From: Aphelidium insulamus
Lineage: Eukaryota; Aphelidiomycota; Aphelidea; Aphelidiaceae
Assembly: GCA_036784855.1 (NCBI GenBank)
Contig: JAZDSV010000014.1
Coordinates: forward strand, 1-64,000
Reading direction: 5' to 3'
DNA: 64,000 nucleotides
Shown here: positions 1 through 11,450 of the stretch, one piece after another
Layout of the letters: every line of letters begins with the position of its first letter
How positions within the stretch are numbered: position 1 is the first letter of the stretch
Program-made: the position numbers and the translations under genes
The notes under the pieces: generated by a model
What the model saw: only the letters and a program-made list of their open reading frames with translations
Told to the model about the DNA's origin: nothing
Database searches by the model: none

Positions 1-281
1 AAGCTTGACACGGATAATATTCTGTATTATCAAAGTCTGCAATAGCTCATAATGTATTTACACAGCTGTCAAGCCAGATATGATGCTAACGAGCAAATGT
101 ATTTCGCTAGTATCGTGGGGGTAATAGTAATCACATATAATTGTATACCACAACACATATATACCGCGCATTGTTATGGCACCAAGATTATAACCATGCA
201 TCCTGAAACAATATTTAAATATTTAGCTATTTATTATCCACGCAGAATGATATATGCACCAGGCCATGGATATAAACACAA

Positions 282-314
<33 letters not shown>

Positions 315-712
315 GGACTGTCTATATATGTAGACATATGTGTATATGTATATGTAGACTCTCTTCATATGTTGTGCCTATTATAGACACTATGCATAGA
401 TATATATATGAATACATAGTCCAGGCTGCTCGCAAAAGGGAAACACACAACAATCACTCATCGCGCAATCAGTGCGCTATCTGTGCGCCCCGATAAGATC
501 AGCAAGCGCGCACACAATGAGCGGGCCGCCCACACAGCCCGCAGTGCCGCCACGGATAGCCGCCACGCCAGACACTGCTGCCATGGCGGCTGGTCAAGGT
601 ATGTCACCATCAGTGCCACAACATTTGTACTCACAGCAGCAACCAGCCCCACTAGCTCCACCACCACCAGCACCAGCCAGCACAACTACAACAACCACCA
701 GTACACGCCTCG
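1..712. other. Intergenic DNA with TA microsatellite
   Basis: AT-rich spacer with no convincing gene. Positions 281-314 are a nearly pure TA run; the short ORFs across it are low-complexity. An ATG at 517 opens a Pro/Thr/Gln-rich frame that may be a first exon of the next gene (517-598, donor GTATGT at 599, in-phase acceptor CAG ending at 680). That would make 599-680 an 82-nt intron. Confidence 0.5.
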
Positions 713-2419
713 ATGCCCCCGCGACGCAGCAGCGCCTCCACGGACTGCAACGTGGACTACTTTAGCCACCCGTGGACCGAGAGTGACCTCAGCCAGTCCT
801 GGTCGGCTGTGACCAAGCGCAAACGGACCCACGTGGACGGCGTGCGGCTGGAGAATGCCTCGTGGCGCAAGTGGATGCAGCAGCGGCTGAACCTGCCGCG
901 CATCCGCCCCGAGACGCTGCGCTGGAAGAAGGACGAGGATATCACGTGGCTGTACGGGCCGTACTTTCGTGCCGGCATCACCGCGGTAGACAATCGTGGA
1001 GTGCGCGACGTGGATCTCACGGCCGAGCTGTTGGCCATGGCGCGGCGCAGCAGTGGCAGTGGAGGCGGCGGTGGACAGCCGTCTGCATCCTCACAGCGGC
1101 CAGTGGAGGAGCGGCGGCGCCACCGCCACGATCAACAGCAACACGACCAGCAAGAACAGCAGCAGCAGCAGCAGCAAGAACAGCGCGGCTATAAGCGGCT
1201 GCACAGGAGGCGGCACATCCGGACAGGGAGTGCGCCGTGTCTGGTGCACCACGACCACTGGAGCACGGTGTCTCGGCCGGCGGGAGATCATCAGTCTCCA
1301 CCGCCACCACCGCCACCCACATCCTCACTCCAGCAGCCACAGTTTATACCGCCGCGCAACTCGGACTTGGCACCGGCGGCATTCAGCACCGGTAGGGCGC
1401 TCAAGTCCGCTCTGAAGCGCGTGGACAAGGCGTCGACCACGTCGGAGCTGCGCAAATTCCAGCAGGCCACCACACAGCGCCTGGCCGCCCTGCAGTTCAT
1501 CACATCCACAACCGACAGTGTGGACTCGGCAGTTGGCCGCCAGCGCTCCGCCACACCCTCCGCCATGTCTGTGGGCAGCGTTGACGCCTCGCCCTCCTCA
1601 TCTCCACTCGGCGCTGCCGCTGGTCTGCCTGTCTTCAACTCTCTGGCCTGCACTGCTTCCACGACCAACACGACGACCGGCCTCGATGTGGCCATGGCGT
1701 CCATGAACATTACCGTCAATGCCGCCTTGTGTACGAATGGCAACAATACCACTTTGACTATTGATAGTAGCACCGGTATGCAACATATGCAACACATACA
1801 ACAGCAAGAACAGCAGCAAGTGTATATGATGGACCGCAGGATGAACCGACTGCGCTTCAACAGCCAGGTCGAGGTGCTCGAGTATGACAAGGCGGAGCGG
1901 CTGCTTGGCATCGCCTCCCCGTCACCCACGCTCCCGTCGCCGCCATACCGCGCCTCGTCATCCGCGTCATCACAGTCTTCACCTACTGGCAGAACCCATC
2001 CACCAGACGCACCTATAGTGCAGAAGAGTGTCGCCGCCCCCGCCGCACAGACACCCGACAGCGATACACGGCCGCCCAGTTTGTGCGCCGACTCGTCCAG
2101 CGAGAGTCTAGTCGGGCCGCCTCCACTCCCAATCACACCCCATCATCTTGCCTCTCCATCGTCATCATCTTCATCATCACTGCCGGCCTCATCCACTTCT
2201 GTAGACGCGTCAACAACGGCTACTACCGCGACAGGCGCCATAACACCACCTGGCAATGTTGCATGTGCTTCAACGGGGGGTCTGGCTGCTGGTGACAGCA
2301 ATGGCGGTGTCAATGTCGCTGGTGGCAATGCAGGCGGCGGCGGCGGCGGATGGTTCAGTGCCGTGTATGAGCTGAGCTCCGCGGCCGCATCTCTCATTCG
2401 ACAGGGCGGCTTCTTTTGA
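713..2419 (+). CDS. Reg1-like protein phosphatase 1 regulatory subunit
   Basis: A 568-residue low-complexity protein with two recognisable islands. Residues about 43-90 carry RLENASWRKW followed by ITWLYGPYF, the DUF1752 block of fungal Reg1-type regulators. Near residue 378, RLRFNSQVEVLEYD is an RVxF-like site expected to dock the catalytic subunit of protein phosphatase 1. By family knowledge it would target PP1 to glucose-repression substrates. The rest is Ser/Thr/Gln/Pro-rich with poly-Gln and poly-Ser tracts, and the protein is shorter than the roughly 1000-residue yeast protein. The start is uncertain: an upstream exon at 517-598 can be spliced in frame. The two motifs are seen; the function is inferred. 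Confidence 0.72.
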   Translation: MPPRRSSASTDCNVDYFSHPWTESDLSQSWSAVTKRKRTHVDGVRLENASWRKWMQQRLNLPRIRPETLRWKKDEDITWLYGPYFRAGITAVDNRGVRDVDLTAELLAMARRSSGSGGGGGQPSASSQRPVEERRRHRHDQQQHDQQEQQQQQQQEQRGYKRLHRRRHIRTGSAPCLVHHDHWSTVSRPAGDHQSPPPPPPPTSSLQQPQFIPPRNSDLAPAAFSTGRALKSALKRVDKASTTSELRKFQQATTQRLAALQFITSTTDSVDSAVGRQRSATPSAMSVGSVDASPSSSPLGAAAGLPVFNSLACTASTTNTTTGLDVAMASMNITVNAALCTNGNNTTLTIDSSTGMQHMQHIQQQEQQQVYMMDRRMNRLRFNSQVEVLEYDKAERLLGIASPSPTLPSPPYRASSSASSQSSPTGRTHPPDAPIVQKSVAAPAAQTPDSDTRPPSLCADSSSESLVGPPPLPITPHHLASPSSSSSSSLPASSTSVDASTTATTATGAITPPGNVACASTGGLAAGDSNGGVNVAGGNAGGGGGGWFSAVYELSSAAASLIRQGGFF

Positions 2420-2860
2420 TATTTCTATATGTTATAAATGGATTTGTTCTAGACAAGTTGTTGTTGTTGCTCTTGCTGCGGTGACTTTACAATATTTACT
2501 GTTGTAGTATGAAGTGTCCTATTGCAATGGTTTCAAGGTACAATAGACCTTGGCTTCCTGGATAGTATGTACACACACATGATCCGGAAGCTGAACATTG
2601 CGGCCGCATTCCATTCTTCGTAGTAAATAGATGTTCTGCAGTAGATCAGTGTTGCGTATGCGGGCAATATGGAATGGAAAGCATCTAACTGTACATTGAC
2701 ACAGCGCGCCTTAAACCTCTCATTCTATGTTATATGTCTGTGTGTCTCTCTCTCTCTCTCTTTGTGTATTACTCTGTTAATAGATAGCATTCAAGACAAT
2801 AGCTTCAGTACTAATACATAATACATTCACAATCACTTAACACATACAAAACAAAGCACA
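2420..2860. other. Intergenic spacer
   Basis: 3' flank of the Reg1-like gene and promoter of MIC10. It holds a short CT run near 2748-2761 and no ORF of note. Confidence 0.5.
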
Positions 2861-3306
2861 ATGCCGATCGGCAACGACGTGACCGCCGCGCTGGACAGCA
2901 AGTGGGACAAGTGCGCCGCCCGGCTGCTCGTCAACGCCGGCATTGGACTGGCCACGGGTGTGGCGCTGTCGGCGGTGGTGTTTCGCCGTCGCTTCTGGCC
3001 GCTGCCGCTATCTGTTGGATTTGCATCTGGTGTGTGCATAGTGTTTTTACTACTATACACCATTGTACTGTGCTTATACGCCGTGTGCTGGCAGGCATGG
3101 CGTATGAAGAGTGCCGACGCTCCTTCTCCACAGAGTCCACCATCATTGGGGGCCGTGTGCGCCGAGTGCTAGTCGCGCCCGCCGACCAAGCTGCCACGGA
3201 GCAGCATGATGTACAAGAGAAGCAGGTGCAGCACAGCGTAGAGGACAAGAAGGAGGAAGCCTTGGTAGCGCCACCTCAAGCCGCGTCCACACCGAAATTA
3301 TCCTAG
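2861..3306 (+). CDS. MIC10: MICOS subunit Mic10
   Basis: Exons 2861-3029 and 3095-3306; the 65-nt intron (GTGTGT...GCAG) restores the family signature across the junction. The 126-residue product starts with a KWDKC segment. It then has two short membrane helices with Gly-rich turns (NAGIGLATGV and PLSVGFASG), followed by AYEECRRSF, which matches the Mic10 C-terminal hairpin end. Mic10 oligomerises in the inner mitochondrial membrane and bends it at crista junctions. A hydrophilic 40-residue tail is longer than in animals. Without the intron the second helix would run into an unrelated hydrophobic frame, so the spliced form is preferred. Confidence 0.88.
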
Positions 3307-3407
3307 TGCCCTTAATAGATGGGGTGCTTGCACACTTGTATTAGACATACATATGTGTGTATGATCCTTCCATTTATATAAGTAATCTCTGTCCCTCTCT
3401 ATACATG

Positions 3408-3439
<32 letters not shown>

Positions 3440-3531
3440 TGGTGGTGTATAGTTGGTCATCTATTGTAGCGGACAGGCAACAAAACAACATCATTATCAG
3501 CCATCGTCAGCAGCACAGCACACCATAGCGC
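3307..3531. repeat. Spacer with TA and TG microsatellite
   Basis: Convergent 3' flank between MIC10 and enkurin. A TA run passes into a (TG)n run at about 3408-3439. Confidence 0.7.
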
Positions 3532-4723
3532 TCATTGCTGACGGCTGATGTAGATGTTGGGATGGCTAAACTTTTCAATGTCCTGCTCGATGCGGTTCAG
3601 CTCCTTGTCCAGCGCAACTTTTCTGCAGGCGGTGTTAAAATTATATACTATGTACTATATATACTTTATATATATATACTAGATACGCACTTGTGAATCT
3701 TGGGAACAGTGTCAATGACCAGCGACATGTGCTGGTACTCGCGCATGAGCACGGTCCATTTGGCGCGCAGTCCCTCCACCACACGCACCCGCTCCTCCTC
3801 GGCCAGCGGCACAAAGTCGGGCTGTGCCGACGTGGACGTGTACGGGGCGGCACCACCGCGTGCGCCCGCTGACTGTTGGCTATGTTGGTGCTGTTTCTGC
3901 AGCCCGGCCACTGTGGCTGCTTGTTGCAGTTGCTGTTTGCGTGTCTGCAGGTATGCCGGCACTTTGCCGTAGTCGGGTCGCTCGCGGTACACCATTGCCG
4001 GTCGTGGTCCTAATTGTTTAATGTACAAATACATATAATATATATATACATATAATATATATAATAAGTATCTACCAGATTTGGGACGCGATGGCGGCGA
4101 GATGGCCGTGGCTGGTTCCTTGTTGAATTGCCACAGTAGCAGTCGCTCTGATTTGGCATGGCTGGCGTGCTGGTGTGCGTGCTGTGCCGGTTTGACCGCG
4201 ATCTTGGCGCGCTCTATAGAACAGAATATCAATAACAATATACTATCAATACAAACCATAATTGGGTATAGAGAGACAGCGTATAGACAGACAGTATAGA
4301 CAATAAGCGAATAGTCAGACAGTATAGACAGTGCATATACTAACCGGCAGAGTGACTCTTGAGAAACAGCTGCGGCAACTCCTTCTTCACCTCGGCGGGT
4401 CCAATTACGCCGACGCGCTGCACGTGCTTCTTGTACTCGCGACGCGCCTGGTCCGCGTACACCGAGCGGTAGTGTGCCTGTCCACCGCCAGTGGAGACTG
4501 ACGTGGCGGGTGAGTGGCGTCGGCGGTACATTGTCGCCAGGTCATCATTGTTGTTGTGGCTGGCGGCCGTGTCGCTGCTGCCGCCGCTGTGGCTCGAGTC
4601 GCCGGTGGATGGGCGCTGGTGCACCATGTTGTAGATGGACTCCACGGTTGCCGCGTGTCCCGCCGACACCTTGGCTGCCACGCCGCTCTGTCCGTTCCGT
4701 GTAACAATCACTGTGGCCGGCAT
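3532..4723 (-). CDS. ENKUR: Enkurin-domain flagellar protein
   Basis: Four exons: 4345-4723, 4076-4213, 3691-4009 and 3532-3622, giving 308 residues with every junction in phase. The C-terminal half matches the enkurin domain: VPAYLQTRKQQL, then EEERVRVVEGLRAKW, then VIDTVPKIHK, then a last helix KELNRIEQDIEKF ending near NIYI. Enkurin is an axonemal microtubule inner/associated protein, so this is evidence that the organism builds a flagellum. The N-terminal 120 residues are low-complexity with Ser/Asn runs. Introns contain TA repeats. It lies head-to-tail with the unknown gene at 4858-5538. Confidence 0.85.
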
Positions 4724-4857
4724 GTCTGTGTGTATCTGTCTGTGTGTCTGTTAGTGTGTACTCTCTTTCTGTCAGCGCGTGGTGTATATCGTCTAGCTAT
4801 CTTTCTGTCTGTGTGCGCACGTGTGTGTGTGTGTGACTAGCAACGCGCAATCTATTA

Positions 4858-5114
4858 TTAGCCAGTGTCGGCATCGGCGAGCCGTTGCATGGTGACGAGG
4901 AATTGCGTGCGCGGACAGTTGGCCGTGTCCACGCGTGACAAGATGCGGCTATTGTGGTCGGCGGCCAGGCGCTGCACTCGTCGCTGGTCCGTGTACAGTC
5001 TGATGCGTACGTCGTGTACGCCACACCGCATGTGCTCCAGTGCCGGTGACACTGCATAGTATCTTCTGCAAGTAATATTAACTACTTGAAGTACTTTCAT
5101 GGCAACTACAATTG

Positions 5115-5145
<31 letters not shown>

Positions 5146-5538
5146 ATATGGAGTTGAAGAGTTGACATTAATATCAACCATTTTCAGTATGCAATGAACT
5201 TACTGTTGATCGTTGGCGGCACCTTGCAGCTTCATCAGCGGCACGCGAAAGTAATTGGAATCGCCCTCAGTGACACCACTGATATTGCAGGTGTCCGAGG
5301 GTACGCGGCTATCGCTGTCGGCGGGAAAGTGTGCCTCCAGATAGGCGCCGGCAGGGAGTGGTTTCCGCAGTTCTACCAGCCAGCTGAAGCGAGCATGCAG
5401 CTCCTCCGCGCGCGTATCCACCGCCACGCTGGCCGATATGTCCTGCAGGTACTCGGAGCGCTGTGCGGGCGGTGCCTGGCCTTCTGCCGCCACTCGGCCG
5501 CCATCTCCAAAGCAGCCGCAACTATTTCTTGCCATCAA
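4858..5538 (-). CDS. Hypothetical protein
   Basis: Two exons, 5204-5538 and 4858-5065, split by an intron (GTAAGT...GCAG) carrying a TA microsatellite at about 5115-5142; 180 residues. No family was recognised. A globular-looking core runs from SEYLQDISASV through FRVPLMKL to YYAVSPALEHM and VHDVRIRLYTD; there is no signal peptide or membrane helix. The start is 118 bp from the divergent eL37 ATG, so the two probably share a promoter region. Confidence 0.6.
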
Positions 5539-5655
5539 ATTTAGTGATAACTAAGATCTGACCAATCACGTGACGACCTTGAATCAGCCTTCCCGTCCCT
5601 GAAGCCGCCGCGCATCGCCATCCATCCACACGTGCTTCCACACTGATCACCGGCC

Positions 5656-6188
5656 ATGGTACGTGTACACGCAGCAGGATACTTACTCCCTGAATGCTCA
5701 CCCGCCCCGCGTGTAGACCAAGGGAACCAGCAGTTTCGGTAAGCGACACAGCAAGTCGCACACGCTGTGCCGTCGCTGCGGCCAGCGCTCCTTCCACATC
5801 CAGAAGAAGACGTGCGCGCAGTGCGGCTACCCCGCTGCCAAGATGCGATCATGTGGGTGCTGCGTACTGTGGTGGTTACATATACATATAGTATATCTAT
5901 GGGGATCATCAACACGGATCTACACTCTATTACCGTATTGGGCCACCGCTCACGGAGACTAATGATACAATCCTCTCGTAGACAACTGGTCCGTCAAGGG
6001 CAAGCGCCGCATGACCACTGGTACCGGCCGAATGCAGCACATGAAGAATGTGGCCCGTCGATTCAAGAATGGTTTCCGTGAAGGTTCGTGAAGATGCTAT
6101 TCGACTGGGAGAGAAGTTGTTTACTTACTAAATATCGCGTGCAGGCACCCAGGCAAAGAAGGTTGCAGCGCCCAAGGCGTCGGCTTAG
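5656..6188 (+). CDS. RPL37: Large ribosomal subunit protein eL37
   Basis: Exons 5656-5658, 5717-5852, 5982-6083 and 6145-6188; 94 residues, the usual length. The first exon is only the ATG, and exon 2 resumes with [11 protein letters not shown]. The zinc-binding CxxC pairs are present (LCRRCGQ and CAQCGYP), followed by NWSVKGKRR and [11 protein letters not shown]. eL37 binds 25S/28S rRNA near the tunnel exit. Donors are GTACGT, GTGGGT and GTTCGT. Confidence 0.95.
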
Positions 6189-6564
6189 AGTGTGGGACAT
6201 GCGTTGCTGGTGCTGCCGCCACAATGGTGACGGCCGCATCAATATACAGTGTCTAATGGTCTATCATGGACAGTGTGTGATTGTTACGTATACTTGATGT
6301 AATGACGAGGTAGTGGCGAGAAGTAGCTTGACCTTGAGGACTGGCTGTACATAGAGAATCAGACAGAAAGAAGTTCGTCGCATTGATATTGATATAGGTG
6401 AATTGTTTAATCGTATTTCCCGCATGTGTTCCACCGCTGTAAAAAGGTTGAGTGGAATATGCAGCGATATATAAATGACACTGTATAAGTCCGATATTTA
6501 AAGAAAGACAAGTACGTCATGGCTTATCAAGGCCACAGAGCATTGTACAGAATTATATACATAT
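6189..6564. other. Intergenic spacer
   Basis: Region between eL37 and the acyl-CoA synthetase, both on the plus strand. No ORF, RNA or repeat recognised; it presumably holds the eL37 terminator and the next promoter. Confidence 0.4.
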
Positions 6565-8722
6565 ATGACAGAGAATATGAGCGTGGCGGAATGCTCGGCC
6601 GAGTGGACCGAGATGCAGCGCTTGAAGGCGGCCGACTGGGAGAGGCTGCGCGCACAGAATGCCGACACCAACGTGGCCGACTACTTTGACGCATGTGTGC
6701 AGCTGTACGCGGACCTGGTGGCCGTCAAGGCCGTGCAAACAGACACCACTACCACCACCACCGCCAGTGCGCCGGTGCAGTACACATATCGCCAGCTACA
6801 GCTGCTTACCAACCGCATCGCCAACCACTTTGCGGCAGAGTTGGCGCCGCGTCAGACCGTCGCGCTGCTTGCGCCAAACAGCGCCGAGTATGTGGCCATT
6901 CTGGTGGCCATGGCGCGTCTGGGTGTCACGGTGGCACTGCTGAACACTAATCTGTGCGGCCCGCTGCTGGCACATGCCGTCCGCGTGGCACAACCCCGCC
7001 TGGTGCTGGTGGCGGATGCGTGCCGAGATCAGTGGCTCTCAATCAGTGGCGATTCAATCAGTGGCGACACTGCGGGAGACAGTCTGCCGCGAGTCGTGTT
7101 CTTGCCCGGCACCAGAGTGACCGACGAAGAGCAGCAGCAGCAGCAAATATGGCCGCACATATCCGGCACAGAGGAGGCGGTACCGCGAAGCAGACGCGGA
7201 GATATTAGTGACCGCGACCCCTTCGTCTACATCTATACCAGTGGCACCACGGGTCCCTCAAAGGCGGCCCGATTCTCGCATCGGCGCTGGATCGGCTGCG
7301 GTCTGACTTGGGCACGTCCGGCTGGCATTGAGCGCGGTGACTGTTACTATGTCCCACTCCCACTCTACCATGGGTACATATGTACATATGTAATTTAGTA
7401 TCGTTTGTATAATAATATATTGTACTTCTCTGTGCATGCATCATGTTATATCTTGTAGAAATGCGGGTGCGGTGGCCATGTCGTCGATATTCTTTGCGGG
7501 TGGCTGCGCGGTAATTCGGCAAAAGTTTTCAGTGTCCAATTTCTGGCGCGATATTCGCACATACAACGTACGCAAGATCATATATTTATTGTGTACATCG
7601 TTTAACTAGTCATAGTGCCGGCTCACAATCTACGTGGGCGAGATATGGCGATACATTGCGGCACAGCCGGCGGTGCCTGGAACCAGTGACACTGATCACC
7701 CGCTGCGAACAATTGTCGGCAATGGATTGCGGGCCGATGTGTGGCCGCGCGTTGTCCAGCGCTTTGGCATTAAAAAGGTGGTGGAGCACTATGGCTCCAC
7801 AGAGATGCCAGGCGATGCCGTTCTGCAGTGGGTATGATATATTTATATTGATATTGTTTGCACAATATACATATTTAATTCTCTTAGTTTGGCCGGGTGG
7901 CATCGTGCGGCTTTGTGCCCGCCGAAGCGAGTCATGCCGGTGTGATTATAAAGTATGATGCAGCCACCGATGCACCTGCGCGCAACCCCTCTGCAGCCGC
8001 CACCCATCCCGACCATGGTTGGGGTGTACGGTGCGGCACTGATGAACCGGGGGAGCTGATCATGCCGCTGGATGGCGGTGTGTACGACGGCTACGTGGAC
8101 CCCGCTCAGACCGCCAAGAAGTTGTACCGTGACGTGTTTGTGCGCGGCGACTGCTGGTTCAGCACGGGTGACATACTGCGCCGTGACGCGGACGGCTTCT
8201 ACTACTTTATCGACCGTACCGGGGATACGTTCAGGTGGAAGGGCGAAAATGTTGCCGCATCCGAGGTCTCTGCCTGTCTGTCCTCCATCGATGGGGCTGC
8301 CGAAGTCAATGGTATCTATATATATATGAGATACATGACAAGTATTGTTTTAACAGTATTATGCCTCCATAGTGTTTGGAGTGGCCGTGCCGCATCACGA
8401 CGGCAAAGCAGGGATGGCCGTGGTCAGACTGGAGACGGGTGCGGTGCCAGAGCAGTTCCTGCAGCGAATGGAAAAGACTATGGCGCAGTCACTGCCGCGG
8501 TATGCGTGCCCGCTGTTTGTGCGCATCGTATCGGCCCGGCTAGACAAGACCAGCACGTTCAAGTTCCAAAAGGCCGCTTACCTCGCCATGGGATTCAGGC
8601 CCGATATGAATGACAGCAAAGGCGGCGCGCTGTACTGGCGCAACCCGGCCACACTCTCCTACGAGCCTCTCACTGCCGCCGTCTACAACACCATCAACTC
8701 TGCCAGCGGGCCGAGATTCTGA
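6565..8722 (+). CDS. FAT1: Very-long-chain acyl-CoA synthetase / fatty acid transport protein (FATP/Fat1 family)
   Basis: Exons 6565-7373, 7459-7567, 7616-7831, 7888-8311 and 8373-8722; 635 residues, typical for SLC27A/Fat1. The AMP/ATP signature is YIYTSGTTGPSKAARFSH, and the VLACS/FATP signature is DRTGDTFRWKGENV. HYGSTE and STGDILRRDADGFYY are the expected adenylation motifs. The enzyme activates long and very long chain fatty acids with ATP and CoA, usually at the ER or peroxisome, and can assist uptake. Residues 190-225 form a Ser/Gly/Gln-rich insertion. All splice junctions are in phase. Confidence 0.92.
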
Positions 8723-8927
8723 ACAGAGATATGTGCGTTGTATGTGCGTGTATCGTGACAATATCAACATACATGGCAATACATAGGCACGCCTATTACA
8801 CAAATCACATATACAAGCAGCAATCGAACTGTACTGCATGTTTAAATGATTGTGTTATGCAGTGAAACAGTACAGTTATTGACTGTCTGTCTTTCTGTCT
8901 GTCTGTCAAACGTTCACACATTTGTTC

Positions 8928-9078
8928 CGCGGCCGAAATACACTGCACAGACAGTGCGACAGAACCTGAACCTAGTAACGCGGCCGAAATACACTGCACA
9001 GACAGTGCGACAGAACCTGAACCTAGTACCGCGGCCGAAATACACTGCACAGACAGTACGACAGAACCGGAACCTATC
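8928..9078. repeat. 51-bp minisatellite, three copies
   Basis: Three head-to-tail copies start at 8928, 8979 and 9030, each beginning CGCGGCCGAAATACACTGCA, with only a few substitutions in the third. The period (51 = 17 codons) keeps frames open on both strands, but there is no start context or homologue. It lies in the convergent gap between the acyl-CoA synthetase and the cyclase-like gene. Confidence 0.9.
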
Positions 9079-9118
9079 CAGCGTCTTCTTTTCCTTCACT
9101 AGAAAATATTAATATGCA

Positions 9119-10457
9119 TTATATTAACTGCTGAATGACGAGTTTATCACTGCTGTCCAGAAACTCTGCCGCGTAGCGCCCGCCAAACTCCAGGGCCACG
9201 CCGTCAAAGCGATGCTGGTACACAAGGCGCCCGGTGCGTGTCGAGTGAACGGTGAGCTGGACGCGCGCCACATACGACTCCACGGAGTAGGGGAGGAATC
9301 CGCGCGCGGTGGGACACTGCACCGTGGCAAAGTCGCCGCGGTGCTCGGACCACGCTTCAATGAGGACAGAGTATCCGTCCTTTGTGCCGCGCACCGTCAC
9401 CCGGCCCTGCCTGGTGTCCACCTCCACCTGCAGCCGGCTCCACCACAGCACCGCGTCCACCGGGTACCATGTGAGTTGCGTGGGCAGCCCCTCCGAGTAA
9501 TCACCATCAGCAGTATCTGTATCAGTAGTAGTAGTAGTAGTATGGTTGAAGCGAGCGCGCATCAGGTGAATGTCAGCACCGATGGGGCCCACTACATCGA
9601 CACGCCCGCCGGCCAGCACCAGCTGTGCGCCATGGCCGTCATCCGCCTGCAGCCACACCCACTCGGTGGGGAATGCGCTGCCCCAGTTCTTTTCCAAGTG
9701 TGCCCGGCCGGTGCGGTCAATAACAGCATTTGTCATATCGCTGTCAGATTGCCAGCGCACCGAGGCCGCGGAGGAGACACTGTGCACGTGCCAGTGCAGC
9801 GGGAGCAGCGGGCCCAGCAATACCGCCAACCCCTCCGGGCCGAGCGTGTCTCCGTCCCGGGACCACGGCGTCTGGCCATTGCATGTTAGTTGTACCTGCC
9901 GCCGACGACACCTGTTGGAATTGCAATGCGTAAAGTCCACCGCATACTGAACGCGCCCTGGACGGACTTGCATCGAGGCGTGGTGCAGTGTGTGCGGCAA
10001 TGCCGTCGTAGCTGGTGCTTGCAATTCTCCGGTGGCCACCACGTCGAAGCACGGGGCTGGCGGCGGACAGCTAGTGATGTTGAAGTGGGCGGGATGAAAG
10101 TCCAGTGACTGCAAGGTGCGCGCCCCGTCCGCCTCCAGCAGCAGCAGGGAGATTAGGGTGCGGCGCCCCGGCTCTCCATCCTCGACATCGCGTACATCTG
10201 GCACCCCACGCTCGAACCCGGCAAATATGACGCCCAGCTGCGAGCCGTCATCCAGCACGGCGCGCGTGTACCAGCCTGCCCCGTGAGATCTCAATGTATC
10301 GCTGCACATACATACTACTATGTCTGTATGTACCCTCAAACCATGTGGCGGCCAGTGGAGCATCGGTGGCAGAGTGCGGCTCAAATTGGTCCAGCAGGGA
10401 GGCGCTGGCCGCACTCAGCAGTGCCGCCCCGGCCACAATGATGGCGGCGGAGTGCAT
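9119..10457 (-). CDS. Secreted tocopherol-cyclase-like protein
   Basis: Exons 10334-10457 and 9119-10275; 426 residues. It begins with a signal peptide (MHSAAIIVAGAALLSAASAS). The splice joins WFEG to WYTRAVL, recreating the FEGWY entry motif of tocopherol cyclase-like proteins. The family hallmark HLEKNWGSAFPTEWVWLQ follows near the middle, then LVLAGGRVD. Plant tocopherol cyclase closes the chromanol ring; relatives in other eukaryotes have unknown substrates. The signal peptide suggests a secretory-pathway location, unlike plastid enzymes. Substrate and activity are not inferable. The only intron is 58 nt. Confidence 0.78.
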
Positions 10458-10737
10458 TGTGTAGTATGAGCTGTGTCATACACTGAATTAACAGTATTTG
10501 CTGCAAGTGCATTGTAGGCAAGGTGCTCTTGTATGGAAACGGTTTCCATGTGCACTCTACAATTTGTACCATACATCATGTCTTTAACGTATTATGTGTG
10601 TATGTGTATGTGTATGTGTGTATCATACATCATGTCTTTACATGTATTATGTATGTGTATCCACAGTCAAGTCTCTGATATAGCTGTATGAGGCCATTGA
10701 GGAGAGTATTTCAATGATTTCGCTGTGTAGTATGTAT

Positions 10738-11450
10738 TAGGGCTCCGATCGGGTCGAGTCGAGTCGGTCGAAACGCTCGACTCGACCCGACTCGACGTGA
10801 CCCGGGTTGATTTGACCCGGGTCGACTGACCCGACCGAAAATTACAGACCTATAAAATTATCATTTATAAATATTAAATCATCCAGTTACAGCCTGTTGT
10901 CCATATATGCTTTCTTACTTCTTTGCATCTCATGCGGGATATAAATTGAACCAAAACCGCACCAGCATAGCTTTGAAGGTGTTAGGCTCCGGAATGCTAT
11001 TCTTATGCCCAAAAAGCCTCTTGCAACTCTTATCACCGTTGCACTGCACCAGAGCCAGCTGGTATCAGCCAATGTTGCCAAAGGATGCTGGTCAGCCTTC
11101 CAGTACACCCGTGGAGTGGCTGTAATTTAAGTGGCCCCTCAAGCTAAACCAATTGTGCATAGCTTGCTATCACTAGTAGATTGATTGTTACGTATCGTGG
11201 AAGACATCCGTGATTCTATTGCACAACAAGCATTATACTAAACGAAGGCAACTTCCACAATCAAAAGTGTAAGAATTTCATAATGTGTGTATTGTAAATT
11301 GATTGAAGATGCTTGCATGAAGGTTATAATCGTGTTATCCGTGCGCTAGGTGCAGAACATTGATTGACCCGGGTCGGTCGATGCCTCTGACCCGATCGGT
11401 TGAAACATCTGACCCGATCGGTTGAAACATCTGACCCGATCGGAGCCCTA
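10738..11450. mobile_element. hAT-like nonautonomous DNA transposon
   Basis: 713 bp bounded by perfect 18-bp terminal inverted repeats (TAGGGCTCCGATCGGGTC at 10738-10755, its reverse complement at 11433-11450). It is flanked by an 8-bp direct repeat GTATGTAT (10730-10737 and 11451-11458). An 8-bp duplication with TAGGG-type ends is the hAT pattern. Subterminal zones repeat TGACCCG-type motifs (10750-10840; 11362-11445). The minus frame at 10887-11108 resembles a decayed hAT C-terminal dimerisation segment (YWKADQHPLATLA, RSLTPSKL). This suggests an internally deleted copy rather than a pure MITE. Confidence 0.85.

Noticed and set aside
1017..2136. Several long antisense ORFs under the Reg1-like gene
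   Set aside because: They mirror a GC-biased repetitive coding strand and lack any motif; the plus frame carries DUF1752 and the RVxF site.
8846..9112. Repeat-protein ORFs over the 51-bp minisatellite
   Set aside because: Open only because the period is a multiple of three; no start context, splice partner or homologue.
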